Positions 33,374-43,785 are shown, numbered from the stretch's first letter. The stretch: DNA of 64,000 nucleotides from Methylosinus sp. LW4 (GCF_000379125.1 NZ_KB900626.1:2304667-2368666); one strand, 5' to 3'. The notes: generated from the sequence alone by a model not told the origin. Program-made: numbers and translations.

Positions 33374-33600
33374 GACGGGCTCACTTCGGCTGAGGTGAAG
33401 AGGGATTGTGGACCCTAGCAAGAATCTGGCCTTTGTCGCGAAATCGGCGCCAGCCGGACCGGCGCGCGCCGCCTGGGCGCGCTGCGCCCGAATGCCGCAG
33501 GGGCGGACCGCCAGTCTGGAACTTTTGCAATATAGTTTGGTATACGGCTCGCATAGGAAGAAAGGTCTCGGGCGGAGACGCCGGCTCGGCCGGCCCGTCG

Positions 33601-33972
33601 ATGGCCCGACAAGTCGGAGAACGCCGCGAGCCGGCGAATATGGAGGACGATGTGCAACCGAATGTTTCTTCAGACGCCACGACCGAAGCCGGCCATGTTG
33701 TCGCGAATATTCCCGCGGCTGTCGAGCCGGTGGAAAAGGACGCCAGCGTCGCGACCGCGGTCGGCGACACCGTCATTATCATGGTGCGCTTCCGCCCCGA
33801 TACGACCGTCTGGGAAATCAACGGCCTTCCCGCTCATCTCGACAAGCAGGCCTGGTTCACGCTGCTGTGCAAGCGCGCTGGCTCCAAGTTCGAGACGCGC
33901 GCCGGCGGCCGCGGCTATTTCCGCCTGACCCGCGCGGAATATGAGGCGATCGCCGCTCGCAACCCGAACTGA
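33601..33972 (+). CDS. Small conserved-looking protein of the molybdenum island, unknown
   Basis: A 123-residue protein I do not recognise. The N-terminal half is acidic and disordered-looking; the C-terminal half looks folded (DTVIIMVRFRPDTTVWEING, AWFTLLCKRAGSKFETRAGG, then YFRLTRAEYEAIAARN). It has no signal peptide or membrane segment. It is divergent from the EF2563-like gene A and precedes the TOBE protein on the same strand (136 bp gap). The start is uncertain: ATG at 33601 or 33640, neither with a strong ribosome binding site. Coding potential is supported by the GC-biased third positions throughout. Confidence 0.55.
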   Translation: MARQVGERREPANMEDDVQPNVSSDATTEAGHVVANIPAAVEPVEKDASVATAVGDTVIIMVRFRPDTTVWEINGLPAHLDKQAWFTLLCKRAGSKFETRAGGRGYFRLTRAEYEAIAARNPN

Positions 33973-34108
33973 TCCTTCGAAGCGGGCGCCGCCGAGCGGC
34001 GTCCGCCCCTAGAGCGAAAAAGCGCGAAAAAACGCCTTTCCAGCGCCAAAACGGCCGCTTTTCTTACTAAAATGTGAGATTGGCGCATTTCTCGCTAGTT
34101 CAGCGATC

Positions 34109-34597
34109 ATGCTGGACAAGACATCGCCGCTCTTTGCGCAGACCCACCATTACGTCTCGATTTTCCCGGCGCGCGTGCTGCGGCACGACCCGGATTTGGG
34201 CCTCTCCACGCTGCTTTTCGCCGGCGGGGAATTGCGCGTGCCTCTGGTCGACGCCGTCGTGGGAACCGCGATAGAGGTGGAGATCGACGCGCGCGACGTC
34301 TCCATCGCCCTCTCGCGGCCGATGGACGTCTCCATACTCAATCGCCTTCCCGGCGCCATCGTCGAGCTGGACTTTCTGCCGCCGCCCTTCACCCGCGCGC
34401 GGCTTTCGCTCGGCGGAGCCCATGTGGACGCGCTGATCACGCATGAATCGGTCGAGCGGCTCGCTCTGGTCGAGGGACTCTCGGCCTGGGCGATGATCAA
34501 GACGGTCGCCGTCAGCGGCCGGACGCTCGATCCCGACGAGGCTCCGCTTCCGCGTCAGTGGCCGACTTCTGATAGGACCAGTCGAGCGCGCCGATGA
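34109..34597 (+). CDS. Stand-alone ModC-type TOBE (molybdate-binding) protein
   Basis: A 162-residue protein equivalent to the C-terminal part of ModC, without the ATPase. Diagnostic phrases are HYVSIFPARVLRHDPDLGLSTLLFAGG, LRVPLVDAVVGTAIEVEIDARDVSIALSRPMDVSILNRLPGAIVEL and ERLALVEGLSAWAMIKTVAV; the RARDV/ALSRP and NxLPG positions are the ModC/Mop molybdate-binding fold. No Walker motif is upstream in any frame. Its 3' end overlaps the convergent ModE-like gene by 86 bp, so the last 28 residues (ending TSDRTSRARR) may be a tail. It could be a Mo buffer, a sensor partner of the short ModE, or a remnant of modC. Confidence 0.75.
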   Translation: MLDKTSPLFAQTHHYVSIFPARVLRHDPDLGLSTLLFAGGELRVPLVDAVVGTAIEVEIDARDVSIALSRPMDVSILNRLPGAIVELDFLPPPFTRARLSLGGAHVDALITHESVERLALVEGLSAWAMIKTVAVSGRTLDPDEAPLPRQWPTSDRTSRARR

Positions 34598-34928
34598 TCT
34601 CGTCCAGCGTTCGCTTGGCCGAATTGGCCGCGTGACGCTCGATCGAGCGGTAGACGCCCACCAGCCTTTCGCCGAAAGGCGTGATCTCCGCCCCGCCCTC
34701 GCGCCGGCCGGGAAAGGTCGCCACCACCGGACTTTCGAAGGTCCGATTGAGCGCATCCACCGACAGCCAGCACTTGCGATAGGATAGGCCGAGCGCCCGA
34801 CTCGCGCCGATGATCGAGCGTTCCTTGCGCAGCGCGTCGATCAGCTCGAGATCGGCCGGAGCGAGAACTCCGCCATTGGGCAGCTTCAAAATAACGCCGA
34901 CCTGCGGCGCATCCACTTCTGTTCGCAT
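34512..34928 (-). CDS. ModE-type winged-helix regulator lacking Mop domains
   Basis: A 138-residue protein matching only the DNA-binding domain of ModE: LELIDALRKERSIIGASRALGLSYRKCWLSVDALNRTFESPVVATFPGRREGGAEITPFGERLVGVYRSIE, with the characteristic SYRKCW and GGAxxTxxG phrases. E. coli ModE carries two C-terminal Mop domains for molybdate; here the protein stops after a helix and a charged tail. A TOBE domain is encoded by the convergent overlapping gene at 34109. It shares strand with the EF2563-like gene B (87 bp gap, holding ATCCTGT...ACAGGAT at 34990-35013). A candidate ModE operator is at 36005. Confidence 0.85.
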   Translation of the reverse strand: MRTEVDAPQVGVILKLPNGGVLAPADLELIDALRKERSIIGASRALGLSYRKCWLSVDALNRTFESPVVATFPGRREGGAEITPFGERLVGVYRSIERHAANSAKRTLDEIIGALDWSYQKSATDAEAEPRRDRASGR

Positions 34929-35015
34929 CGTTCCGCGCCTCCTGCGACGCCGCGATCTGTATCGAACAAAATATAGCTGAAAGACGACGATCCTGTCACA
35001 TTGGCAACAGGATTG

Positions 35016-35885
35016 TCAGTGGGCGACGAAGGGCCCCTCGACCGGCGTCGCATCGCGCTTGGCGAGCTCGATGCGGATCGCGCGGCCCACGGCGCTCGCG
35101 ACCAGACCGGATCGCTCGTCTATGCCCGTCCATTTCGCGGAGCGGCCGCGCGGATCGATCTCCAGCAGCTTGCACCCGGCCGGAATCTGGAGGCCGTCGC
35201 GGACGACGCCGCGCAGCACGCCATCCAGCGGCGCCGTCACCGGCTCGCCATCCAAATGGCCGACGACGAAATCCTTGAACACGCGGACGCCGATATCGAT
35301 CGCCGAATGCCACAGGCCGGGCTTGCTCGAATAGACGAAACGCTCCTCGCCGACATCGCCGAGGCGGTTCGGCACATGGTCGGCCGGCTCGGTCGCGCCC
35401 TCGTGAACGATGAGGCCGGCCTGCGACGGCTTGGTCTCGATCGCCACGTCGCAATTGTGGCCGACGGCGAAGTTCGGCCCGAGGCCGACCGCGACTTTGG
35501 CGAGATGCCGCAGGTCGGGCGTCGCGCGATATTTCTGCATGCGCGCATCGACCAGCGCATGGGCCGTGCGAACCGCCGCGAGATCGTGAAACTGCAGCGG
35601 CGTCACCGCGACCTTGGTCGTGTAGTCGAGGATCTCCACCAGCTCCATCGTCGAATCGGCGCGCTCGGCCTCGACCCCGTCGAGCGTGATGCGCTCGCCA
35701 TAGAGGCAATCGTGAAAGGCCATCTGACGACGGATGACGGGCGGGAAGGCGTCGTGGCTCAGCACGCAGGCCCAGCCGATCCGATTCATATGCACGGCGA
35801 CCGCCGATGCGATCTCATTCGTTCCCAATATGACAGCCAGCGGTCGTTTCCGCCGCGGCGTCTCGAATTCGTGTCGAGGGCGCAT
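35016..35885 (-). CDS. EF2563/YqeB-like molybdenum hydroxylase-associated protein (copy B)
   Basis: A 289-residue paralogue of the protein at 32531. Rossmann-like N-terminus AVILGTNEIASAVAVHMNRIGWACVLSHD followed by VIRRQMAFHDCLYGERITLDGVEAERAD; middle VAVGLGPNFAVGHNCDVAIETK, closer to the canonical EF2563 signature than copy A; C-terminal barrel-sandwich part VTAPLDGVLRGVVRDGLQIPAGCKLLEIDPRG. Upstream at 36005-36024 is a sequence closely matching the E. coli modA operator, so expression is probably molybdate-responsive. The short ModE gene follows it on the same strand and may be in the same transcript. Function in cofactor or Mo handling is inferred from family context. Confidence 0.8.
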   Translation of the reverse strand: MRPRHEFETPRRKRPLAVILGTNEIASAVAVHMNRIGWACVLSHDAFPPVIRRQMAFHDCLYGERITLDGVEAERADSTMELVEILDYTTKVAVTPLQFHDLAAVRTAHALVDARMQKYRATPDLRHLAKVAVGLGPNFAVGHNCDVAIETKPSQAGLIVHEGATEPADHVPNRLGDVGEERFVYSSKPGLWHSAIDIGVRVFKDFVVGHLDGEPVTAPLDGVLRGVVRDGLQIPAGCKLLEIDPRGRSAKWTGIDERSGLVASAVGRAIRIELAKRDATPVEGPFVAH

Positions 35886-36004
35886 CGCTCACTCCTGATC
35901 TCACCAGGGGATAGCAAGCCGCGCGCCAGCGCTATGGCATTTATTTACCGATTTGATTTCAGGGCTCTATCGAATTTTCCGACACGGCGGGCAGGAAGCG
36001 CACC

Positions 36005-36024
36005 TATATTGTCACGTATATAAC
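36005..36024. promoter_or_regulatory. ModE-like operator
   Basis: TATATTGTCACGTATATAAC lies 120 bp upstream of the EF2563-like gene B start. From memory the E. coli modA operator contains TATATTGTCGCCTACATAAC, which differs at four of these twenty positions. A ModE-type protein is encoded about 1.1 kb away, in the direction of transcription. Confidence 0.7.
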
Positions 36025-36054
36025 AGTGACGGTTTTCAGCCTTTTGTCGCAGCG

Positions 36055-36390
36055 TCAGGCGCCCTCGGCGCGAAAATGGACAGCGAGCCAGACGGTCGGC
36101 AAGCTCTCATCCGTCCATTCGACGCGGTGTCGGCGATGCGCGGCGATCTCGAGATAATCGCCGGGGGCGAGCGTCAGCACCTCGTCACGCCCCTCGAAGC
36201 GCAGTCCCGCCGAGCCGGCGAGCAGGATCACCCATTCCGCCTCGTCCTGATCGTGCCAAAATCCGGGCGGGCTCGCCTGGCCGAAGGAGACGATGCGCTC
36301 GACGCGCATGTTCGGAGCGGCGAGCAGCGGTAGAAACTGCTCCTCCTCGGCTTTTTCCGGCAGATCGACGAAAATATTTTGCAGTCGCAT
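36055..36390 (-). CDS. Small cupin-domain protein
   Basis: A 111-residue single-domain cupin. The fold is recognisable from FWHDQDEAEWVILLAGSAGLRFEGRDEVLTLAPGDYLEIAAHRRHRVEWT: a first motif with His and Glu (metal ligand candidates), the hinge and the APGDY/HRVEW second motif. The N-terminus MRLQNIFVDLPEKAEEEQFLPLLAAPNMRVERIVSFGQASPPG is typical of phosphoribosylaminoimidazole carboxylase-like or signal-sensing small cupins. No enzyme activity can be assigned. It is on the same strand as the EF2563-like gene B, but the ModE-like operator lies between them. Confidence 0.8.
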   Translation of the reverse strand: MRLQNIFVDLPEKAEEEQFLPLLAAPNMRVERIVSFGQASPPGFWHDQDEAEWVILLAGSAGLRFEGRDEVLTLAPGDYLEIAAHRRHRVEWTDESLPTVWLAVHFRAEGA

Positions 36391-36437
36391 GCGTCTTCCC
36401 GCGGCTCGCGCCGCGCCGCGGGTCGTCGCTCTCGCGA

Positions 36438-37616
<1,179 letters not shown>

Positions 37617-37765
37617 TCACCGGCTACGCAACCAACGATGCGAACATTGCCCGATCGCGGTAAAAGCCGGGTTTAGAAAGCCCGTGCGCGGCTGTCTCTT
37701 TTCCGCACGCCTTCGTTAAGAAATTCCATTTTCACCAGATATTTACGAACGCTCATGACAGGCGG

Positions 37766-38398
37766 TCAGAGGGCGGCTACCTCGCGGCGCGGCGCGCGCG
37801 GCTCCCGCAGCGGCGCGAAGCTCATGCGGTGAAAGGGCGTCGGCCCATGGGTTTCGAGAGCGGCGAGATGCTCGCGCGTGCCATAGCCGGCGTTGGTCTC
37901 GAATCCGTAATGGGGATAGAGCCGGGCGAGCCGGCGCATCTGGCTGTCGCGCGCGACCTTGGCGACAATCGACGCGGCGGCGATAGAAAGAGAGAGCGCG
38001 TCTCCTTTCACGATCGCCTCGCCCGGACAGGCGAGCTCGGGCAGGTCGCGGCCGTCGACCAGCACGAAGCCCGGCGCGATATGAAGCGCGGCGACGGCGC
38101 GCGCCATGGCCAGCAGCGCGGCGCGGCGAATGTTCAGCCGATCGATCTCCTCGACGCTGGCGAAAGCGACGCCGATGGCGAGCGCGCTGGAGGCGATTCG
38201 CTCGAAGGCGGCGTCCCGCGCCTTGGCGGACAGAGCCTTCGAATCGTCGACGCCGTCCGGCAGCCGGTCAGGATCGAGAATCACGGCCGCGGCCGCGACC
38301 GGGCCGGCGAGCGGCCCGCGCCCGACCTCGTCGACGCCGGCGATGGGTCGAGCGCCGCCGCGCAGGACGCGCGTCTCGGTGAGAAAATGGGGAGGCAT
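37766..38398 (-). CDS. rnhB: Ribonuclease HII
   Basis: A 210-residue type 2 RNase H that removes ribonucleotides from DNA and RNA from hybrids. Seen: [23 protein letters not shown] with the catalytic Asp-Glu pair, [29 protein letters not shown] with a third acidic residue, and [23 protein letters not shown] with the fourth Asp region. The end [14 protein letters not shown] phrase appears as [13 protein letters not shown]. The ATG at 38398 has GGAGG-like sequence nearby and gives the family-length protein. It sits between ccrM and the SplB-like gene, all on the minus strand. Confidence 0.96.
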   Translation of the reverse strand: MPPHFLTETRVLRGGARPIAGVDEVGRGPLAGPVAAAAVILDPDRLPDGVDDSKALSAKARDAAFERIASSALAIGVAFASVEEIDRLNIRRAALLAMARAVAALHIAPGFVLVDGRDLPELACPGEAIVKGDALSLSIAAASIVAKVARDSQMRRLARLYPHYGFETNAGYGTREHLAALETHGPTPFHRMSFAPLREPRAPRREVAAL

Positions 38399-38478
38399 GC
38401 TCGCTCGGCTCGTCGAAAAAGGGCGGCTGAAACAAACACAGCGGCGGAGCCGGAGCAATCGGCCCCGGCGCGCTTTTT

Positions 38479-39660
38479 TTAAAAGAGGCTCAGCTGCTCG
38501 GCGTCGCTGCGCGGCGGCCGGAACAGATCGGCGCGCAGCCGCGTGCGGGAGAAGCCGAGACGCTGCGCCGCCAGCTCGAAACGACGGCCGATCATCCAGG
38601 CGTAGGGGCCGTCGCCGCTCATGCGCTTGTCGAAGGAAGGGTCGTAGAGCTTGCCGTCGCGCGCCGAGCGCACCAGCGAAAGCACATGCCGCGCCTTGGC
38701 CGGAAAATGGGTGACGAGCCATTCGCTGAACAATTCGCGCAGCTCGAGCGGCAGCCGCAGCATCACATAGCCGGCCTCGCGCGCGCCGGCGGCATGGGCG
38801 CGCGTCAATAGGGTCTCGATCTCGGCGTCATTGATCGCCGGAATGATCGGCGCGACCAGAACCGCGACCGGAATTCCCGCCTCGGCCAGCCGCTCGATCG
38901 TGGCGAGCCGCCGCTCCGGCGAGGCGGCGCGCGGCTCCATCGCCCGCGCCAAGGCTGGATCGAGCGTCGTCATCGAGATCGCGACCTTGACCAGCCCCTT
39001 GCGCGCCATGGGCGCGAGAATGTCGATGTCGCGAACGACCAGAGAGGATTTCGTCACAATGCCGATCGGATGATCGGCGCGGCTCGCCACCTCGAGCAGG
39101 CCGCGCGTGACGCGATAGCGCTTCTCGAGCGGCTGATAGGGATCGGTGTTGGCGCCGATGGCGATGGTCTTGGGCGAATAATTGCGCGCCGACAATTCGC
39201 GCTCGAGCAATTGCGCCGCGCCTTCCTTGACGAAAATCTCCGTCTCGAAATCGAGGCCCGGCGAAAGGCCCATATAGGCGTGGCTGGGACGCGCATAGCA
39301 ATAGACGCAGCCATGCTCGCAGCCGCGATAGGGATTGATGGAGCGGTCGAAGGAAATATCCGGCGAGTCGTTGCGCGTGATGATCGTCTTCGCCCGCTCG
39401 GCATGGACATTGGTGTGGAACTCGCCGAGCTCCTCCAGCCCATTCCATCCGTCGTCGGTCTCGACGCGCCGCTCACGCTCGAAACGCCCGCTCTCATTGG
39501 AGAGCGCGCCGCGTCCGCGCCGCCGCGCTGGATCGACGATCGGACGCTCCTCGCTGGAAAAATTCACGACCGCGCCGATCGCCTCGCGACTCAGCTGCGC
39601 CGCCCGGCGCCAGTCGCTCTTCTCCGATTTCTCGATCAGACGTTTCGCCGAGCTCGCCAT
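38479..39660 (-). CDS. SplB-like (PA0069-family) radical SAM protein
   Basis: A 393-residue radical SAM protein. The iron-sulfur cluster cysteines are in [12 protein letters not shown] (CxxxCxxC), preceded by [12 protein letters not shown]. Other phrases: [92 protein letters not shown]. These match COG1533, which includes spore photoproduct lyase, although the PA0069 branch has no proven substrate. AAGGAG lies 9 bp before the ATG at 39660. Two exact alphaproteobacterial LexA boxes lie 160-195 bp upstream, which suggests SOS control and a DNA-damage role. Confidence 0.9.
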   Translation of the reverse strand: MASSAKRLIEKSEKSDWRRAAQLSREAIGAVVNFSSEERPIVDPARRRGRGALSNESGRFERERRVETDDGWNGLEELGEFHTNVHAERAKTIITRNDSPDISFDRSINPYRGCEHGCVYCYARPSHAYMGLSPGLDFETEIFVKEGAAQLLERELSARNYSPKTIAIGANTDPYQPLEKRYRVTRGLLEVASRADHPIGIVTKSSLVVRDIDILAPMARKGLVKVAISMTTLDPALARAMEPRAASPERRLATIERLAEAGIPVAVLVAPIIPAINDAEIETLLTRAHAAGAREAGYVMLRLPLELRELFSEWLVTHFPAKARHVLSLVRSARDGKLYDPSFDKRMSGDGPYAWMIGRRFELAAQRLGFSRTRLRADLFRPPRSDAEQLSLF

Positions 39661-40029
39661 GGCGATGATCTCCTTGCCGGCCCCGCAGCCGGCGTCTCGC
39701 CGGTCTCGCTTCGGCTCGCGGCGCGAGACGCCCATGCGCGACACTGGGGCGCCTCGCGACCGCGAGCCTCGATGCGACGCAGCTACTTACAACTCTAGGG
39801 GACTTGTTTACGCACGCAAGGAACATTTGACGAACAAGAGAACGTATACGGAACACTATGGGCCATGTCAAGCGGCGACGCGGCCGATCACAAAGCGCGA
39901 GGCGGAGAGAAACCGCGCCGGGCGCGCTCTTGTCCACAGGCGCAGCGGCGCGGTTGAACGCGCGGCGCGAATCGATGTTTAAGTCCGCGCCATGATCCTT
40001 CCCTCCTTCACGGCCGGAGCGGCGCCGAG
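39661..40029. other. Divergent intergenic region with LexA boxes
   Basis: About 370 bp between the minus-strand radical SAM gene and the plus-strand HerA-like gene. The LexA boxes at 39821-39854 are the only clear signal; I see no credible small gene or RNA. Confidence 0.6.
39821..39854. promoter_or_regulatory. Two tandem LexA (SOS) boxes
   Basis: GAACATTTGACGAAC (39821-39835) and GAACGTATACGGAAC (39840-39854) each match GAAC-N7-GAAC exactly, the direct-repeat LexA box of alphaproteobacteria (GTTC-N7-GTTC on the other strand). They start 19 bp apart. They could control the SplB-like gene, the HerA-like gene, or both. Confidence 0.8.
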
Positions 40030-41529
40030 ATGACGGCGCCCGCCAAGGTTTCCATCGATCTCGGGACCCGCGCCGATGGCGGCGTCGCGACGCTCGATCT
40101 CGAGGAGCTGCTGGCGACCCGCCTTCTGGTGCAGGGCAATTCCGGCTCCGGCAAATCGCATCTGCTACGCCGCCTGCTGGAGCAGAGCGCGCCCTGGGTG
40201 CAGCAGGCAATCATCGATCCCGAAGGCGATTTCGTCACGCTGGCCGAGCGTTATGGCCATGTGGTGGTGGACGCCCGCTGCGGCATCGCCGATCTCACCC
40301 GCATCGCCGCGCGCGCCCGCCAGCACCGCGTCTCCGTGGTGCTCGATCTCGAGGGGCTGGACGCCGAACAGCAGATGCACGCCGCCGCCGCTTTTCTCGG
40401 CGGGCTCTTCGACGCCGAGCGCGACCAATGGTATCCGCTGCTCGTCGTGGTCGACGAGGCGCAGCTCTTCGCGCCCGCCGTCGCGGGCGAAGTGTCGGAC
40501 GAGGCGCGCAAGGCCTCGCTCGGCGCCATGACCAATCTGATGTGCCGCGGCCGCAAGCGCGGTCTCGCCGGCGTCATCGCCACGCAGCGGCTCGCCAAGC
40601 TCGCCAAGAATGTCGCGGCGGAAGCGTCCAATTTCCTCATGGGACGCACCTTCCTCGACATTGACATGGCGCGCGCCGCCGATCTGCTCGGCATGGAGCG
40701 GCGGCAGGCGGAAATGTTCCGCGATCTGCAGAGCGGCAATTTCGTCGCGCTCGGCCCGGCCATGGCGCGCCGTCCGCTGCCCGTTCGCATCGGCCCGGTG
40801 GAAACTTCGGCGCGCAATGTCAGCCCCCGGCTGCTGCCGCTGCCGGAGGCCGGCGCCGATGACGCGCATCTCATTTTCACGCCCGGCGCCAATGAAGCGC
40901 GCTTCGAGGCGCCGCGCCGGCCGCCGCCGCCCGCGCCGACCGCCGATGTGCTGGCGCGGCTCGCCCGCAGCGCGCCGCCGGCGCCGCCCGCCGCCGAGCC
41001 GCCGCCGAGCATTTCGCCCGAACAGCGTCAGGCCGCGATCGATTCGGCGCTGCGCGAGATTTTGAGCGACAGCGACGCCAATTTCCGCACCATCGCCGTG
41101 CTCTATCAGGATTTTCTGGTGCGCTGCCGCATTCGCCGCATCGGCGGCGAGCCCTTGAGCCTGCCCGCCTTCCGCCGTCGCCTCGCCGTGGCCCATGCCG
41201 GCATAGAGCTGGCGGAAGCCGAGTCCGAGGATTCGCCCTGGGCCGAGGTTCTCGCAATGGCCGGCGCGCTGCCGGAGGATATGCAGGGCGTTTTTCTCTC
41301 GCTGGCGCGCGCGGCCTTCGACCATCGCCCCTGCCCGTCCGACGCCGATGTCGCCAGCGCCTATGGCACGCGCTCGCCGGGACGGGCGCGGCGGCTGCTC
41401 GCCTATATGGAGGAGCGGCAGGCGATCGTCTGCCGTCTGGACCAGCGCGGCTGGCGCATCGTCGCCATTCCCGGCGTCGCTTGGGAGACGGAGCCCGGCG
41501 ATCCGGCCGCAGAGGCGGCCTCGGGCTGA
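40030..41529 (+). CDS. HerA/DUF87-like ATPase
   Basis: A 499-residue ATPase of the HerA/FtsK-like group. Walker A is LVQGNSGSGKSHLLRRLLEQ (near residues 33-52), with QAIIDPEGDFVTL after it; Walker B is YPLLVVVDEAQLFAPA; the sensor region has MTNLMCRGRKRGLAGVIATQRLAKLAKNVAAEASNFLMGRTF. A proline-rich linker (about 295-330) leads to a C-terminal helical region with SGREILSD-type and winged-helix-like phrases (SPGRARRLLAYMEERQAIVCRL). Such proteins are often called ATP-binding proteins with DNA translocase potential. Role unknown; LexA boxes 170-210 bp upstream would fit DNA repair. Confidence 0.85.
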   Translation: MTAPAKVSIDLGTRADGGVATLDLEELLATRLLVQGNSGSGKSHLLRRLLEQSAPWVQQAIIDPEGDFVTLAERYGHVVVDARCGIADLTRIAARARQHRVSVVLDLEGLDAEQQMHAAAAFLGGLFDAERDQWYPLLVVVDEAQLFAPAVAGEVSDEARKASLGAMTNLMCRGRKRGLAGVIATQRLAKLAKNVAAEASNFLMGRTFLDIDMARAADLLGMERRQAEMFRDLQSGNFVALGPAMARRPLPVRIGPVETSARNVSPRLLPLPEAGADDAHLIFTPGANEARFEAPRRPPPPAPTADVLARLARSAPPAPPAAEPPPSISPEQRQAAIDSALREILSDSDANFRTIAVLYQDFLVRCRIRRIGGEPLSLPAFRRRLAVAHAGIELAEAESEDSPWAEVLAMAGALPEDMQGVFLSLARAAFDHRPCPSDADVASAYGTRSPGRARRLLAYMEERQAIVCRLDQRGWRIVAIPGVAWETEPGDPAAEAASG

Positions 41530-41552
41530 CAAGATTCAGAGTGTAAAATGAT

Positions 41553-41610
41553 GCGAGCCTGAAGGCTCGCGGTCCAAAGCGCTCCCTGGACCGCGAGCCT
41601 TCAGGCTCGC
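41553..41610. repeat. Nested palindromic repeat, copy 2, between convergent genes
   Basis: Arms at 41553-41576 and 41587-41610 are identical, base for base, to those of the element at 5212-5268; only the 10-base loop differs. It again separates two convergent genes (stops at 41529 and 41620). Confidence 0.9.
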
Positions 41611-41619
41611 TTCATGAGC

Positions 41620-43785
41620 CTACTGCCGAACGGTCTCCCGCTGCGCATAGCCGAGGCGGACGTTCAGCTCTTGCAGCACTTTCTCGGCGGCTTCGGGAAT
41701 ATTGGTGCCGGGCGGGAAGATCGCGGCGGCGCCGGCGTCATAGAGCGCCTGGAAATCCTGCTCGGGAATGACGCCGCCGACGACCATCATCACCTCCTCG
41801 CGTCCGGCCGCCTTCAGCGCGTCGCGCAATTCCGGCGTCAGAGCGAGATGGCCGGCGGTCATCGTGTTCACGCCGACGATATGGACCTTCTCTTCCGCGG
41901 CGCGCTTCGCTACTTCCTCCGGCGTCGCGAAGAGATCGCCGATCACCACCTCGAAGCCCAAATCCGTGAAGGCGGAGGCGATGACCTTCTGGCCGCGATC
42001 ATGGCCGTCCTGGCCGAGCTTGGCGACGAGTATCTTCGGCTTGCGCTTTTCATTCTCGGCGAAGGCCGCCGTCATGCCGCGCACGCGCGCGACCTTGTCG
42101 CAATCGGCGCCCGCCTCGCGCGCATAGACGCCGGAGATCACATTGGCCTTGGGCTTATGGCGGTCGAAGACTTTCTCGAGCGCATAAGAGATTTCGCCGA
42201 CGCTGGCCTTGGCGCGCGCGGCCTCGATCGCCAGCGCCAGCAGATTGCCGTCGCCCTTGGCGCCTTCCGTCAGCGCATCGAGCGCGGCTTGCGTCTTGGC
42301 TTCGTCACGCTCGGCGCGCAGGCGCTGGAGCTTGGCGATCTGCGCGGCGCGCACGGCGGAATTGTCGACCTTCAGCACATCCGGGGCGACGTCATTGTCG
42401 GGGCGGAACTTATTCACGCCGACGACGACCTGCTGTCCCGTGTCGATGCGCGCCTGCGTCTTGGCGGCGACTTCCTCGATGCGCTGCTTGGGCAGGCCGG
42501 CGGCGATCGCCTTGGCCATGCCGCCGAGGCTCTCGATCTCCTCTATATGCTTCCACGCCGCCTCGGCCAGCTCGGCGGTCAGCTTCTCGACATAGAAGGA
42601 GCCGCCCCAAGGATCGATGATGCGCGTGGTGCCGCTCTCCTCCTGCAAAACAATTTGCGTGTTGCGAGCGATGCGCGCGGAGAAGTCGGTCGGCAGCGCC
42701 AGCGCCTCGTCCAGCGCATTTGTGTGCAACGATTGCGTATGGCCTTGCGTCGCCGCCATCGCCTCGACGCTGGTGCGGATGGCGTTGACGTACACATCCT
42801 GCGCGGTGAGCGACCAGCCGGACGTCTGGCAATGGGTGCGCAGAGTCATGCTCTTCTCGGTTTTGGCGCCGAGATCCTTCATCAGCCGCGCCCACAACAG
42901 GCGCGCGGCGCGCAGCTTCGCCACCTCCATGAAGAAATTCATGCCGATGGCGAAGAAGAAGGAGAGCCGCGGCGCGAAAGCGTCGATATCGAGCCCCGCG
43001 GCGACGCCGGCGCGCACATATTCGACGCCATCGGCGAGCGTGTAGCCCAATTCCAGATCGGCCGAGGCGCCCGCCTCCTGCATGTGATAGCCGGAGATGG
43101 AGATGGAGTTGAACTTCGGCATATTCTTGCTGGTGTAGGCGAATATGTCCGAGACGATGCGCATCGACGGAAACGGCGGGTAGATATAGGTGTTGCGCAC
43201 CATGAATTCTTTGAGGATGTCGTTCTGAATCGTGCCGGTGAGCTGCGCCGGCGGCACGCCCTGCTCCTCGCCCGCCACGATGAACAGAGCGAGCACCGGA
43301 AGAACGGCGCCGTTCATCGTCATCGACACGCTCATCTGCTCGAGCGGAATGCCGTCGAACAAAGTGCGCATGTCATAGATGGAATCGATGGCGACGCCCG
43401 CCATGCCGACATCGCCGGAAACGCGCGGATGATCGCTGTCATAGCCGCGATGGGTGGCGAGATCGAAGGCGATGGAGAGGCCCTTCTGCCCCGCCGCGAG
43501 ATTGCGGCGATAGAAGGCGTTGGAATCCTCCGCCGTGGAGAAGCCCGCATATTGGCGGATGGTCCAGGGCTGGGCGACATACATGGTCGGATAAGGCCCG
43601 CGCACGTAAGGCGCGACGCCGGGATAGCCGTCGATGAAGGAGAGCCCGTCTATGTCCTGCGGCCCGTAGGAATTCTTGACTTCTATGCCCTCGGGCGTCA
43701 GCCAGCGGCGCGGCTCGGCGGCCTCCTTCGGGGTCGCGGCGACGGGAGCGAAGGCGATTTTGCTGAAGTCGGGAATTTGGGACAT
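41620..43785 (-). CDS. scpA: Methylmalonyl-CoA mutase
   Basis: A 721-residue single-chain adenosylcobalamin enzyme that interconverts succinyl-CoA and (R)-methylmalonyl-CoA. The N-terminal catalytic barrel contains [26 protein letters not shown] and the substrate-binding [15 protein letters not shown]. The C-terminal B12 domain has [19 protein letters not shown] (DxHxxG, base-off binding His) and [25 protein letters not shown]. In methylotrophs this step serves propionyl-CoA handling, the ethylmalonyl-CoA pathway or polyhydroxyalkanoate metabolism. No small subunit, epimerase or MeaB chaperone is adjacent. It follows an SDR gene by 94 bp on the same strand; that gap contains no cobalamin riboswitch that I can see. 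Confidence 0.97.
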   Translation of the reverse strand: MSQIPDFSKIAFAPVAATPKEAAEPRRWLTPEGIEVKNSYGPQDIDGLSFIDGYPGVAPYVRGPYPTMYVAQPWTIRQYAGFSTAEDSNAFYRRNLAAGQKGLSIAFDLATHRGYDSDHPRVSGDVGMAGVAIDSIYDMRTLFDGIPLEQMSVSMTMNGAVLPVLALFIVAGEEQGVPPAQLTGTIQNDILKEFMVRNTYIYPPFPSMRIVSDIFAYTSKNMPKFNSISISGYHMQEAGASADLELGYTLADGVEYVRAGVAAGLDIDAFAPRLSFFFAIGMNFFMEVAKLRAARLLWARLMKDLGAKTEKSMTLRTHCQTSGWSLTAQDVYVNAIRTSVEAMAATQGHTQSLHTNALDEALALPTDFSARIARNTQIVLQEESGTTRIIDPWGGSFYVEKLTAELAEAAWKHIEEIESLGGMAKAIAAGLPKQRIEEVAAKTQARIDTGQQVVVGVNKFRPDNDVAPDVLKVDNSAVRAAQIAKLQRLRAERDEAKTQAALDALTEGAKGDGNLLALAIEAARAKASVGEISYALEKVFDRHKPKANVISGVYAREAGADCDKVARVRGMTAAFAENEKRKPKILVAKLGQDGHDRGQKVIASAFTDLGFEVVIGDLFATPEEVAKRAAEEKVHIVGVNTMTAGHLALTPELRDALKAAGREEVMMVVGGVIPEQDFQALYDAGAAAIFPPGTNIPEAAEKVLQELNVRLGYAQRETVRQ

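Noticed and set aside
33526..33550. Second ModE-like site in GCAATATAGTTTGGTATACGGC-type sequence upstream of the unknown island gene
   Set aside because: The half-sites match each other at about six of ten positions and do not match the E. coli operator well; too weak to list as a site.
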